From: Plasmodiophora brassicae
Taxonomy: Eukaryota; Endomyxa; Phytomyxea; Plasmodiophorida; Plasmodiophoridae
Direction of reading: 5' to 3'
DNA length: 64,000 bases
Assembly: GCA_039704465.1 (NCBI GenBank)
Contig: JASFAU010000005.1
Location: 806,001-870,000, forward strand
Part shown: positions 24,317 through 34,743 of the stretch, piece by piece
Layout of the letters: every line of letters begins with the position of its first letter
How positions within the stretch are numbered: the first letter of the stretch is position 1
The notes under the pieces: model-generated
Told to the model about the DNA's origin: nothing
Database searches by the model: none
Seen by the model: only the letters and a program-made list of their open reading frames with translations
Made by a program: the position numbers and the translations under genes

Positions 24317-24583
24317 CCGAACTGGGAGAACATGACAGCACCGCGTGTTGAGATTGAAGACGCGCGGGGAACAATCTCGAGACGGCATTCAACCTGCTTA
24401 TACTGGCCAACCAACGACCGGTGCACAGTTGTTTCGCCAGATTGTACTAGCGGCCTCGTATCCACGATACGTTGTTTGACGGGACCAGCTCCGCGTCCCA
24501 TCTCGATCGTCACCGGCTCGCTGCAACGCGCCTGCCTGCGACAGGTTGATTCACCATGGCACGTAGAGCAACAACATGCAAGT

Positions 24584-27500
24584 CTATTGTGCTTCTTTGG
24601 CGAGTCGTGTAGACCGTCTTGTACGAGGCGTGTCGGGGACTGGCTTTGCGGGCGTTGGTGTCGCTTTCGCCTGCCTGGCGCGTTTGTTGCTGGGTGCTGC
24701 GGGTACCACTAAGGCACGCTTCTTGACCGAGGCGACGATGGCGTCCAGCGCGATGGTTGTTTCGGCTTCACTCGCCTTCAAACGTGGCACGACAGGTCCC
24801 GGCGCACGGTCATCTTCCTGGCGCGTCGGTCGTGGCTCGGGGTGCTCTGCTGGAGCTGGCAGCGGCTTTGGCGCCATGAGACGACCCATGGCATTGGCGT
24901 ACATCGTGTCCAGTGGCGGCATGACGTGACTGGGCCCCGCCAGACCCGACGACACGATTCCAGACGCAGGCTTCGACTTTGGCACAACCGAGTCCGACTC
25001 GTTCGACGCGGGCCTGCCGAACAGATCCTGCAATGGGACTCTTGCGCCGCCAGATGGCACAGCAGACGCCACGGCTTCGTCTCCGCCGGCAGCGCCCCCG
25101 TCAACGCCTGACGAGAACTGAAGCAGGGTGAATGACTGAAATCACATTGCGATGACGATACGCGCACCTTCAGACTGCATAGCTCCCCACGCTGACTGAT
25201 GGCAACCAGGGTTGTGTCGTTCGAAATGAACGCCAGCGCCGAGCACTGTGGCAGCAGGGGAATCAGTACCCGATGGCGGCAGCCGACACGACGCGTCAAT
25301 AAGTACCTTCAGCTTGCGCGACAGCAGCGGGACCTTCCAGTCTGGGCGCATTAAGTGAACGGTGCTGTCTGTGGCAACGGCGAACATTCGCGACGAGAAT
25401 GCGGCGACCCTGGCCGACATGGGAGCCTTCAACTCCATCTGCACAACGATGCTGTAAGGGCCTCCAGCAGTACAGGACCGTGGTGTAACCTGCTTACCGA
25501 TCTGCTGACCGTGTCCCAGCTGACGACAGCGGTCGCCGAGACGCAGATCAGGTGTCGCCCACAGAACCCGATCGTGTGGATATCTGGAAACTGTCGGACG
25601 GTATGCAACAGCTCCATCGTTGTCGTATCCCACAGCGTCACAATCGAACCTGTCCACTGGATAAGAAACCGGAACCATCAGCAAGAACAGAAGTTGCATG
25701 TTACCCTGGAACAGGATCGCAACGACGGAGCCGTCATTGGAGAACGCGGCTGCGTCAGCCTTCAGACCTCTGTACTCACCAACGGCACGACAGGCCCAGG
25801 TTTCCGATGGCCGAACAGCGTCTGTCTTTGTCATACGCGGCGGGTTGTCACGCGCGGCAGTGCCCCAGAATTGGAACGATGCTCCAGACAGAACCACGCA
25901 CAGGTCCTCAGCAGGATGGAATAGGATTCCCTGTCAACGCGTCAGAACGGATACGCCGAGCTGGCAGCAAGCCGACCTTGATGGCCGGAATGTCGTGAAC
26001 GACAGATCGGAGGCAGTAGGTGTGACGCGACGAGTCCCATTGCCGGAACGACAGCGAGTTCACCAGACGAGACTGGGACGAACGCAGGCTAACAGCAATC
26101 CACTGACCATCGTGGTTAATCCCCCAGCCGTCAATGTAGGCCACACCGTCCCGGTTAACAGCCATCGGGTCCGTTTCTGAATTCCAGTCAGCACCCAGCG
26201 AAACGAAGCAAAGATGATGTGCGTACCGATCTGGAGTTTGTTGCAACCGCGAACCACGTCGTACACCTGGACATTCGTATTGTTCGGTGCGACAATGACG
26301 ACATGGCCAGGGATACGCGGATCGGGATGAAGCTCGAACGGCCTCTGCATCGCCGGGGACTGATCGAATTTCACAGTGCCATGCGATTTGCAGACGGGGT
26401 CCGGTCGGCGAGTCACGACTCCACGAATGACGGTCTTGACGCGCGATGAAATGGACGAGATGACACGGATCGTGTTATCGGCACACGTCACAGCAAACAT
26501 GTCGCCCCGCGCAGAGACGGCAATGCCTTGGATTGCGCCTCCCAGACGCGGCAGAAACTGTTTATGGCCATCGCGCATGTGCCATTGCACGAGGACTTTC
26601 TCGTTGCCGCCAGACAGCAGGTACGTTCCATCATCGGTGAATTGCAGGGCACCGAATCCATGAGCATGCCAGTGCAGGACAGACGTCACGCATCCCTTCT
26701 TGGAATTGGGCGACCCCTTCTTGGCGTGATCACCCTGTAAGGTATATATCAGATACAGTAAAGGACAGAAGTGACAAGACGGGTACAGCAAACCTGAATA
26801 TGGTAACGGTACCATAGGGTAATGCGTCCAACGACGTCACTCGTGCAAATGTAATTGTCTTCCGGGTGGAAACAAACAGAAAGGAGTTCGTTTGAGTGCC
26901 TGGACGAGAGTCAGATGCGCCACCACGCGGGAACGAAGTCGGGCGACCTGTGCGACACGACCGTCCCGGACGCTAATCGGACCATGAGTTTCTGTGATGA
27001 AACGCACGCGATTGTTGCTCCGTCAGGGGCCACGGCGAGCCCGCTGACAGGCTTCTTTGTCTTCATTATGCTGGTCACCGCCTAGATCGTGTCAGTATAC
27101 GGACAGGCGCCAGCAGACGTTCGGCAACGACAGTTACCTTGGACTGACGATCGATTTTCATTACGGCGCCCTTACCCCCGCCAGGGTTCGTTGCGACAAT
27201 AATTGAAGTGGCGGCAACCTGCATGCGGACGCAAGGCGACTTCACATCGATCGAGTCAACAACCGCACCACTCTCGACTTCAAACACGACGATACGCCCA
27301 TCCAGGGCGCACGTTATGACGTGCGACCCGTCGGTGGCCACAGATGTTACCTGCAAACGTATTACGCTTCAACACCAGAGTCTTCGATCGCGCTTCTGAC
27401 CGTGTTCTTATGGCCAGTCAGTTGCCGGATACGTTCTCCTGTGGCCACGCTGTACACGTCAACAGCGGCACCGGATGCGGCTAAGAGCAGTGTGTCGTTG

Positions 27501-27694
27501 CATGCAAACCGCGCTGGAATTGCATTGAACTGGGATCCGCAATGTCGCCATGAGCACTGGGTGTCCATGGCCACCATGGCTTCGAGAGCAGTCTCAGAAG
27601 CGACGGGGGATCCGGAATCCGTACGCAGTCCGCCACGGAGTCCGGGGGACATACCCACATACGGGGCCAGCGCCAGCGCACCCGACGCCTGCAT
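24584..27694 (-). CDS. WDR75: WDR75 / UTP17, small-subunit processome WD40 protein
   Basis: WDR75 (yeast Utp17/Nan1) is a t-UTP subcomplex subunit that promotes Pol I transcription and 18S pre-rRNA processing in the nucleolus. Exons I can place: 27401-27694, 27138-27350, 26948-27081, 26794-26899, then one from 26734 down, followed by several more ending at 24584. The N-terminus reads like human ('FNAIPARFACND', 'RIRQLTGHKNTVTSV'). The middle is diagnostic: 'LHWHAHGFGALQFTDDG', 'LLSGGNEKVLVQW', 'FLPRLGGAIQGIAVS'. The basic C-terminus keeps 'PPLDTMYANAMG'. The start could be ATG 27694 or ATG 27577, the latter closer to the human N-terminus. Introns are 48-59 nt, several with GTC donors. It is divergent from the secreted LRR gene, with only 142 bp between starts. 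Confidence 0.92.
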
Positions 27695-27836
27695 CGAGTC
27701 TATTTATAGTTCGTCACAGACCTCCGTCCTGGCTTGTGGGAGTGCGGCCAGGTCCAGACTCCAGGAGCCCGCACAACATTCATTCTGCTTTTGGTCGGCC
27801 TGTTGCCCAGTGTTCGCACCAAGGACATCGTTGATC

Positions 27837-28914
27837 ATGCTGTTTGACGCCCTGTCCTCCGATGTTCACGTTGTACGGCGCCGCTTGCTGCTGCTCCTTC
27901 CTCTCCTGTGTGGTCTACTGCCATCGTCACCAGCGACACCCTCTTACCGCTGGACACATTTTGGTGAACTGTAAGTACGACGCAGTCTGATGGCCAACCC
28001 GTTGCTCGCTCCCTGGCTAAGCAGTCGCTATCCAGAGACTGGAGTCATAAGAAGATCAGATCCCTTCCACAATGGACGACGTTTGACTGGGCCAACCAAG
28101 TGCAGATGCTGTACGTTTCGACGCTGCCATCGTCAACCGAACATAATCAACTCCAGTTGGGATAGCTCGCTGACAAGCAACCAGATCAGCACGATTACCG
28201 ATGGGGCCTTCGCTGGCCTGGAATCGCTTAGTACACTGTATGCGCCACAGTCGCTTGGGCTCATTAGTCAGCTTCTGATCTGAAATATCTGCAGCGTCCT
28301 AGATGGAAACCCGATCCGCAACATTGGGCATCGTGCTTTCTTCGGGCTACGGCTGCTGTGAGCAAAGTAACGTCACTCTGTCGGAAATGCGGATTTTCAT
28401 CAGCCCCACTATTTCACAGGACGCTCTCGTTGAACGGAATCGGCATTCATACGATTGACGGTTCCATCTTCCAAAACCTGTCGTCGATGATCCTGTTAGT
28501 CGTTGACTTTAGAGGCCGTACGTATTGATCATCTGAATTACTCGAACAGGTTCCTTCAGGACAACGAGATCGAGGTTGTCACATCTCTTATGTTCGCAGG
28601 ACGTCTGCCAGCGCTTCGACGCCTGTATGCAACTCCAGTGTCCTTGTTGGCAGAGACCAGTTGACAGATGTCCTGATAGCGTTTTGACGCGCAATCGGAT
28701 CCATACAATTGGGCCCGGTGCGTTTAGCGGATTGGACAAACTGGAAGACTTGTATGTCTCACACGTGGCCCTTGCGTTATTGTGGTTAACGTCGGCTTTG
28801 TGCAGATGTCTCACAGGGAACCCGATTTGCGAACAGTTGAATGACCCGACCAACAGTTGGATGTGGCGCGCTGCCTGGGGACTGGTGGACACTGCCACCA
28901 TTGAATGCGATTGA
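27837..28914 (+). CDS. Small secreted leucine-rich-repeat protein
   Basis: This is a 224-aa LRR protein with a likely cleavable signal peptide ('RRRLLLLLPLLCGLLPS'). Eight exons: 27837-27970, 28036-28110, 28166-28237, 28295-28357, 28420-28494, 28550-28624, 28680-28751 and 28806-28914 (sum 675 nt). Each internal exon after the second encodes one LRR unit of 21-25 residues with the pattern LxLxxNxIxxIxxGxFxGLxxL. All introns sit in the same codon phase, inside the leucine codon that begins a repeat. The last exon has an LRR-cap-like 'LTGNPICEQL' with paired cysteines. No membrane anchor follows. It probably acts outside the cell; a role in host interaction is inference from secretion and LRR content only. 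It starts 142 bp from WDR75. Confidence 0.88.
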
Positions 28915-29903
28915 CGCGCAAGCCGTACGCCGCCCCACGGTCTGGATGGCACTCCTGTCGCAATTTACGCTGCTTGCTCTCTTGTCAAGAGCGCCAGCCG
29001 GTATTCCGCTACGTCGGACGGCAGTGTCGCACCGAGGCAACGCCCAGGTCGCCCCGGAACTCGTGGTCAACTCGGCTGTCGCATCGGACGCCGCCTGATC
29101 TGTCGTACCGGACGGACTGTCGACGCGGTGCTGGACCCGGCAGATTCGTATTGAGCAACGCATACCAACGTCGATAGGAATGCGTCGGCACACATCAAGA
29201 GCATCCCGGTCAACGGGGAGCCCACTGATCTTGTGGTCGTCCGCACTATACATCGGAGGGGAATGTGTGTTGAGTGAGCGCGGCTGTTTCCTGATCACGG
29301 GAGCAGCCAGCACAGAAGCCAGAATGAAGACACAGCGCGCCAGAGTGCTTCAAACGGGTACAGAACGCATTAAATGTGGGTGACGTTGACGACTCCTGTG
29401 GGGCGTGGTTAACCCCATTTCTGGCAGTCCGTTGCTGATCAGCAATTATCATGGCATTGTTGAAAGTGATTCATTCAAACGGAACTTACTTATGTCATTG
29501 CATTCGTCTTTATATCGAGTACAACCGACGTCAACCGCCACAGGGGGGGAGGGGCCAGGCCCGGATCTCTGGCCACAGCGACGCGGTCAAAACCGGTTAA
29601 AACGTGCACGAGGATGACGCCGTTAAAACGTGCACGAGGATGACGCCTGATCGGCGTCTGGTTCGTTGGGTCCGGGCACGCCCATGTCTCGGTCACCTCC
29701 TGCAATCATTCTACATACGATCGTTCATGTCGTGATGTGGCGGATTGATCGTCTAGACCAGTAGAGCGCCCGGGATACATAGCACAGGAGGAAACTTTAG
29801 TAAAGTAGAAAGAGTATATATTCGTACGAGAAGTCGAGGCGAGACAAACGAAGGTCCAGATGGATACAGCGAACAATCGCCGAGATGATCCAACAATACG
29901 GCA
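28915..29903. other. Gene-poor stretch
   Basis: About 1 kb lies between the LRR gene stop and the next gene's stop. Several short open frames exist on both strands, including a 51-codon frame near 28946-29098 with a hydrophobic start, but none is convincing. It holds the tandem 26-bp repeat at 29596-29647 and a G-rich run near 29544-29556. Confidence 0.45.
29596..29647. repeat. Perfect tandem repeat, 26-bp unit x2
   Basis: Two directly adjacent identical copies, 29596-29621 and 29622-29647, each beginning gttaaaacgtgc. A weaker partial copy (caaaaccggtt) lies just upstream. It is inside the gene-poor stretch. Confidence 0.9.
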
Positions 29904-31050
29904 TCACGATTGGCCACGAGAGGATGGCGCTCCAGCATCCCCTGACGACGACAAGGACAGGTCACTGGGGAATACTTGATGCGGTGTACCGGTGGCTTCA
30001 CCAGGGAATATAGGCGATACCATCGGGAATATCTCCAGTCCAGCACGCGTATGGTTGCCGTTTCCATCATTCGAATATTGAGGATCTCCCACATCGTGAT
30101 CCGACGCGTACGACCCATCTGCACACGAACATTATTTCTTCAGCCGCACATGCCAAGTGCATGGCATACAAGATGACGCCGCCGAGCTGGACGCATCGTC
30201 CCAATCGCATTCCATGAGGCGAGATCGATGATGCTCGAGAAGGAGGCTAGGATCTGCATGCGGCCCAGATGCCCCGGCTACTGCTCGGTGATTAAGCAAC
30301 GTCTCATCGTTATACTTGCCTGTGACAATCCAGAACCAACGTCAGACACTCGGGCGGTAACTGCCCACCTAGATACATGACTTACGTGACTGAAACAGCG
30401 GTGGCCCCGAGCGGAACACAGCACCGATGACAGGCGACATGGACCTAAGCTTCTCGATATGCTTGGTTGCCGTCGAACGTTTCACATATGCGATCATCGT
30501 GTTACACACGGTCGACTGTTGATTGCAGAAATCAACCGCAGCGGGATGCCACCTGGCAGATTTCAGAAGGCAGTGTCAGGACCCGATGAGCAGACAGTTA
30601 CATCGTGTTGGTCCTTGGAGTCGGATTCGATTCGTCGTGGGCGTGCGGTGGTGCATTCAGTACGAAGATCAGCTGCGTCACGCGAACGTTGACGTCGGTC
30701 GAATACATCTCGTGAATGGTCTCGAACGCAAACTGGAGCTTCCTTTTCACGCCTTGATCCAGCTATCCGGTAAACGGTTAATATACGCAGGGCGAAATCA
30801 CCGCAGATGATCCTACCCTCTCGAATACGATCTGCGCCCGCGAATGATACAGCTTGACGGTCAGTTCTCCGTTATACTGGGCATCGGACATCCAGTCGCC
30901 AACGACGAATCGGTACGCCGACAAGTGTGTCGGCTTGACGGAGTGTTGACGGCCACCGGACGATCGCCGTCGTTTACAGATGACGGCTCGTGGACTGCCA
31001 GGTAGGGGGGCGGATATCGGCGTCTGCCTGAACGGCAACGCTTCCTCCAT
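29904..31050 (-). CDS. Conserved protein of unknown function (family known from plants and other protists)
   Basis: Five exons, 30817-31050, 30602-30762, 30386-30552, 30170-30319 and 29904-30118, sum to 927 nt, 308 aa. The core reads 'LSAYRFVVGDWMSDAQYNG', 'YHSRAQIVFERLDQGVKRK', 'FETIHEMYSTD', then 'LNAPPHAHDE', 'PTPRTNTMWHPAAVDF' and 'HIEKLRSMSP'. I recall the same arrangement (a beta-rich block, a paired-proline segment, then P-x-P-R-x-x-T-x-W) in uncharacterised plant proteins, but I know no assigned function. The C-terminus is rich in Ser, Gly and Asp. Introns are 49-66 nt. An alternative end at the TAA at 30132 exists if the last intron is retained. The true start may be further upstream than ATG 31050, since open sequence continues there. 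Confidence 0.75.
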
Positions 31051-31631
31051 TCTGCGTACGCTGGTCGTCTATTCACAACAATTAGCGCCCTGCGTGGGGC
31101 CAGCCAGCCGGAATGAACCATCGCATGAGTCACTAACCGTCCTTGGCATAGGCGGTGCGGGCACGGCCATCATCGATCGGTCGCCAGTGGGCACCTCCCA
31201 TGCCTGGGCCACCGTGACCACTCCTGAACCATCGCGCGCGCTCAGCTCCATACAACGCGGCACCGGAGATGAGCAGTCCAATCCGGTCCTGACGCAGCTC
31301 GTCCGGTCGTCTGAGGCCACTGAGTCTGAGGCCACTCCGTCGCTGCACGGACCGAGCGCCCTAATAATAGACCCCGCGCCACTGGTCCACGGCACCGACA
31401 ATAGCGCTTACGGACACACGGCCTTGGCGGGTTCAGGGGTAGATAGGTCCGAACCGAACGGCTTTTTGCCAGATCTCAGATCTGGAAGACGTACAGGCAG
31501 GACACGTATGGGCTCCCTGAACCGCACCGGCAAACGTATGACGTGGCCAATGATTAGAATGATAGCAGCTTCACGGAATAGCACATGGAACGACGTTCCT
31601 GAAACTACGATATGGGGCCTTGTGTACAGTA

Positions 31632-32612
31632 TCACAGGTCGAAAACCGATTCAATTTGCGACAGGCTCGCGTTCCACTGGGATCGCAGCACATCGAGTTC
31701 GTAGCGTGCACGGCTCAATTGTTCCTGAGCCAATGACAGATCCTGTTTAACAGTTAGACGTAAGCACGTGATTTGGCGGTTGGACATGGATTCGTACAGG
31801 TGGAAGGTTCTGGTAGCCCTCGATACGGTCGCTGAAGGGTTGGGTCTTGGACCGTAACTCATCTAGAGTTGTTTTCAACTCGTACAGGCTGCTGTGCGAT
31901 ATTCTTGACGAATAGCCAGTTTCCTTCAGATCTGCCTACCAGCAATTGCAGTTAGCATAATCAAGTAGAGCGCAGTCGCGTCCTCTCGTCCTACATTGCA
32001 TTGTTCCGTGACGCTTTCGTACTCTTGTTGTTTAGCAGGCAAGTAGAAATCTCTCTCTGATTGCAGCGCTCGTAAACGTTCCTCGTTCGCCTGCAGGCCA
32101 CCCGAGATTTCAGCAGAGAACCTGCGCAAATCAAGCATGAGAACGCAAATGTGTAAAATAGATAAATAGCGAAACCTTTCTAGAATGGACAGAATGGGGA
32201 CGATACCCTCTGAAATCCTTCGCTGAACGTTAGCCTCGTACGTCTCGAGCTGCGCCAGCTTATCCTGCAGATCAGCCATCTCTAACTGCAGGTCGCATAG
32301 CGCGCTCACGAACGACCCAGGATGGCCGTCCTTCAGCCACAGCCGCTGTGCGATCGATGCCAACTGGTCCAGCTCCTTGCAATCCTCCAACGCAACATCC
32401 ATTCGCTGGACGACCCTGTGCATTGGGGATGGGCGCGCCCGCTCGGCGTCAAGGTTCGCCTCAATAATCGCATTCAGCTCGATCCTCGCCTTCGCCCATC
32501 GCAGCGCCTCCCCCAGGATGGCCAGCGACCCGTCATCGGACTCGAACTGCGCCTCGACGTCAGCGCCCAGCACGGCCCGCAGGTCCTGCGCGATCTCCTC
32601 GGCGGCTCGCAT
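31632..32612 (-). CDS. HAUS1: HAUS augmin-like complex subunit 1
   Basis: This is a subunit of the augmin complex, which recruits gamma-tubulin to spindle microtubules for branching nucleation. Exons run 31995-32612 (with a 54-nt in-frame intron near 32125-32178), 31798-31935 and 31632-31742. The total is 813 nt, 270 aa against 278 in human. The protein is almost wholly coiled coil. The C-terminal signature is close to human: 'SRISHSSLYELKTTLDELR', then 'IEGYQNLPPDLSLAQEQL' and 'RARYELDVLRSQW'. The start is ATG 32612, just inside a TTG-initiated longer frame. It lies tail-to-tail with nothing; the polysaccharide synthase stop follows 179 bp upstream of its start on the same strand. Confidence 0.9.
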
Positions 32613-32790
32613 GCCCAAACCCGCCCCAAATAAATCGGACCGCTGCTGGCGGGGCCCAACGTTCCTGTTTGTTGCGACGGCGCCTGTCTGACTGCGTCAC
32701 GCAGCCGACAACAAGCGACACAGCCGACACGCGACACGAACGTGGGTCGGCATCAGTGCAATGTGATGGTGACAAATTTATTATCGGTGG

Positions 32791-34233
32791 TCAGGCTGCG
32801 ACGGCGGCGGGCATCCGCGTCAGGTCGGATCGAATTTGGAGAACGGGCTTGTCCATGTCGAGGGGCTTCTCGCCGAGCTTGTCGGCCGCCGGGGCGTCCT
32901 TCACGGCCGGTTTCGCATCGACCGAGTCGTTGTCGATCGTGACCGACACGGACAGCTCGGAGAGGTCGATCTGGACGTTGTCGTTCGATGCATCCGTTCG
33001 CGTTTGCCAGCCGGTCACGTGCAAGGTAAGCAGCGCGTAGATCTTCATGAATGCGAAGAAGTAGCTGAACAGGATATACATGGGCAGGTGGATGATGTCC
33101 CATGGATGCTTCCGCCAGTGATCCGTCAGGCGAATATACCTGGAGAAGAAGAGCCAGCAGATTTCTGTGGCCAGAATCGCCATCGGTGACCAGAACGGGT
33201 GCCGCATCATGGCGTAGATGATGAATGCTGGGCCGCAGAGCAACGTGATCGGGTTGATCATCTTGTCCACCATGTTGAAGGCCACGTAGGGGTACCGCCT
33301 CCAGACGACGCGATCGACGAAGAGCGACGTGTAGTCCGACCTCCACGTGTTCCTCGTCCATCGCAGCAGCTGCTTCAGGAACATCCAGTTCGGCTTAAAC
33401 GTCGTATCCAGCATGGCGTCCCGGTGCATCTGGAAGTGCATGTTCCAGTGTTTCTTCACCAACCATCGCGTCAGGAACTTGTCGTCGCCGGAGTGCAACT
33501 GGTACTTGCCCCGCCACTTCTCGTTGACGAACGCGTACTGCAGGTCGGGATCGGTCAAGATCTCCGTCCTGTACAGGGCGGTTCGTCCCGACAGACACGA
33601 AATGCCACCATCGATATACGTCGTCGACGACGCCTCCATCATGCGCATCGACAGGCGCATGTCAGCCATGACTTCCCAGAACGTGGGCTTCTCGCCGCAG
33701 GGCGTCATGCGCTGCGATGATCCGACACCGCCCATCTTGTCGTCATTGAACGGCACCAAGCACCACCTGAGGAAATGGTCGGCCCAGATGGCGTCATCGT
33801 CGCTGAGCGCCAGAATCGGCGTCGTCGCCGCGTTGATGCCCTCCACGAGCTGGACGCGTTTGTTGGCATAGGGGACGGACAGGACGCGGAAATGGCCAGC
33901 ATCGGGTAGGGACGCGACGAACGATTCGATATCGTTTCGTAGTGCATGCGTTGTGACGACAATGATTTCGGCGGGACGGTTCTTGATCCATTGGGAAGCG
34001 GCGCGTATGAATTCGGGGCCGGCGTCGATGGTCGGTACGATGACAGTGACGTCCGACGATTTATACCTGGACGGAGTGACACTGGAGGGACGTCTAGGTC
34101 GGTACAGCAGGTAACAGACCAGCCTGATCAAGAACAGGCTCAGGCGGACGACACCGATCAGACCGACGGGCAGGAAGAACGGCATGGCATCGGCAGCGTC
34201 CCTGGAGAACAGTTCCAGGATGCCGAGCACCAT
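32791..34233 (-). CDS. Family-2 glycosyltransferase, polysaccharide synthase (Cps1/hyaluronan-synthase type)
   Basis: This is a processive GT2 enzyme of 480 aa in one exon, likely polymerising an extracellular polysaccharide from a UDP-sugar at the plasma membrane. An N-terminal hydrophobic stretch (about residues 18-42) precedes the GT-A domain: 'VTVIVPTIDAGPEF', the DXD-type 'ALSDDDAIW', 'SSQRMTP', the acceptor-site 'GDDKFLTRWL' and the processivity motif 'QLLRWTRNTWRS' (QxxRW). Several membrane segments follow ('PITLLCGPAFIIYAMM', 'LPMYILFSYFFAFMKIY'). The C-tail is polar. It most resembles fungal and protist Cps1-like type 2 synthases. Hyaluronan, chitin-like or glucan products cannot be told apart from sequence alone. 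Confidence 0.9.
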   Translation of the reverse strand: MVLGILELFSRDAADAMPFFLPVGLIGVVRLSLFLIRLVCYLLYRPRRPSSVTPSRYKSSDVTVIVPTIDAGPEFIRAASQWIKNRPAEIIVVTTHALRNDIESFVASLPDAGHFRVLSVPYANKRVQLVEGINAATTPILALSDDDAIWADHFLRWCLVPFNDDKMGGVGSSQRMTPCGEKPTFWEVMADMRLSMRMMEASSTTYIDGGISCLSGRTALYRTEILTDPDLQYAFVNEKWRGKYQLHSGDDKFLTRWLVKKHWNMHFQMHRDAMLDTTFKPNWMFLKQLLRWTRNTWRSDYTSLFVDRVVWRRYPYVAFNMVDKMINPITLLCGPAFIIYAMMRHPFWSPMAILATEICWLFFSRYIRLTDHWRKHPWDIIHLPMYILFSYFFAFMKIYALLTLHVTGWQTRTDASNDNVQIDLSELSVSVTIDNDSVDAKPAVKDAPAADKLGEKPLDMDKPVLQIRSDLTRMPAAVAA

Positions 34234-34457
34234 CGTCAGGCGACGACCTCACGCCGTCCAGCCTAATAACGTATTCGGGGGAAGCGTATACGACGCTGAC
34301 ACGTCGAGGAACTTTTGGTGAATGGCGCTGCGATACGGAACCGCAAATTCAGGATTCATCGCCCCATATCGCAAGTTGAGTCACGCTGTGCAAACAGTGA
34401 CGTCACGGCCAGGATATCGTCACGCCTTGTGCCTCTCCGAAGGTCGGACACCCTCAA

Positions 34458-34673
34458 TCAAAAGCGCTTCCGGGCGCGGTGCTTAGCGTTGTACTCGGCT
34501 CGAAACATCCCATCCACCCGTGCTGCGTTGGCTTGTCTCATCGCGTCTGAGGACGGCAACGGTAAAGGCGCCGAAACAGTGCTCGTCGCATCTTGCGAGA
34601 CTCCTTTGATTTGCAGATACGCGACCCCTGTTTCATCATCGACGTCTGTCTTCGTGTAAGTGCCCCGGGTCAT
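34458..34673 (-). CDS. Possible small basic-tailed protein, 71 aa
   Basis: A 71-codon frame starts at ATG 34673 ('MTRGTYTKTDVDDE') and ends with the basic 'FRAEYNAKHRARKRF'. It fills part of the 510-bp gap between the polysaccharide synthase and ALDH7A1, and its start faces that of ALDH7A1 70 bp away. I know no family for it. Composition is like coding sequence, but a chance frame is not excluded. Confidence 0.3.
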   Translation of the reverse strand: MTRGTYTKTDVDDETGVAYLQIKGVSQDATSTVSAPLPLPSSDAMRQANAARVDGMFRAEYNAKHRARKRF

Positions 34674-34743
34674 TTCGCGTCAGCCGCGTCACCACAGAGC
34701 GAACAATGTTCGGCGGCATAAAAAGACGTTTTTGAGTGGGACG

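Noticed and set aside
28946..29098. Short plus-strand frame (51 codons) with a hydrophobic start resembling a signal peptide
   Set aside because: It is only just downstream of the LRR gene's stop, has no cysteine pattern or homologue, and could be the LRR gene's 3' UTR.
30980..31750. Plus-strand 256-codon open frame
   Set aside because: It overlaps HAUS1 and the upstream part of the unknown conserved gene on the other strand and has no family feature.
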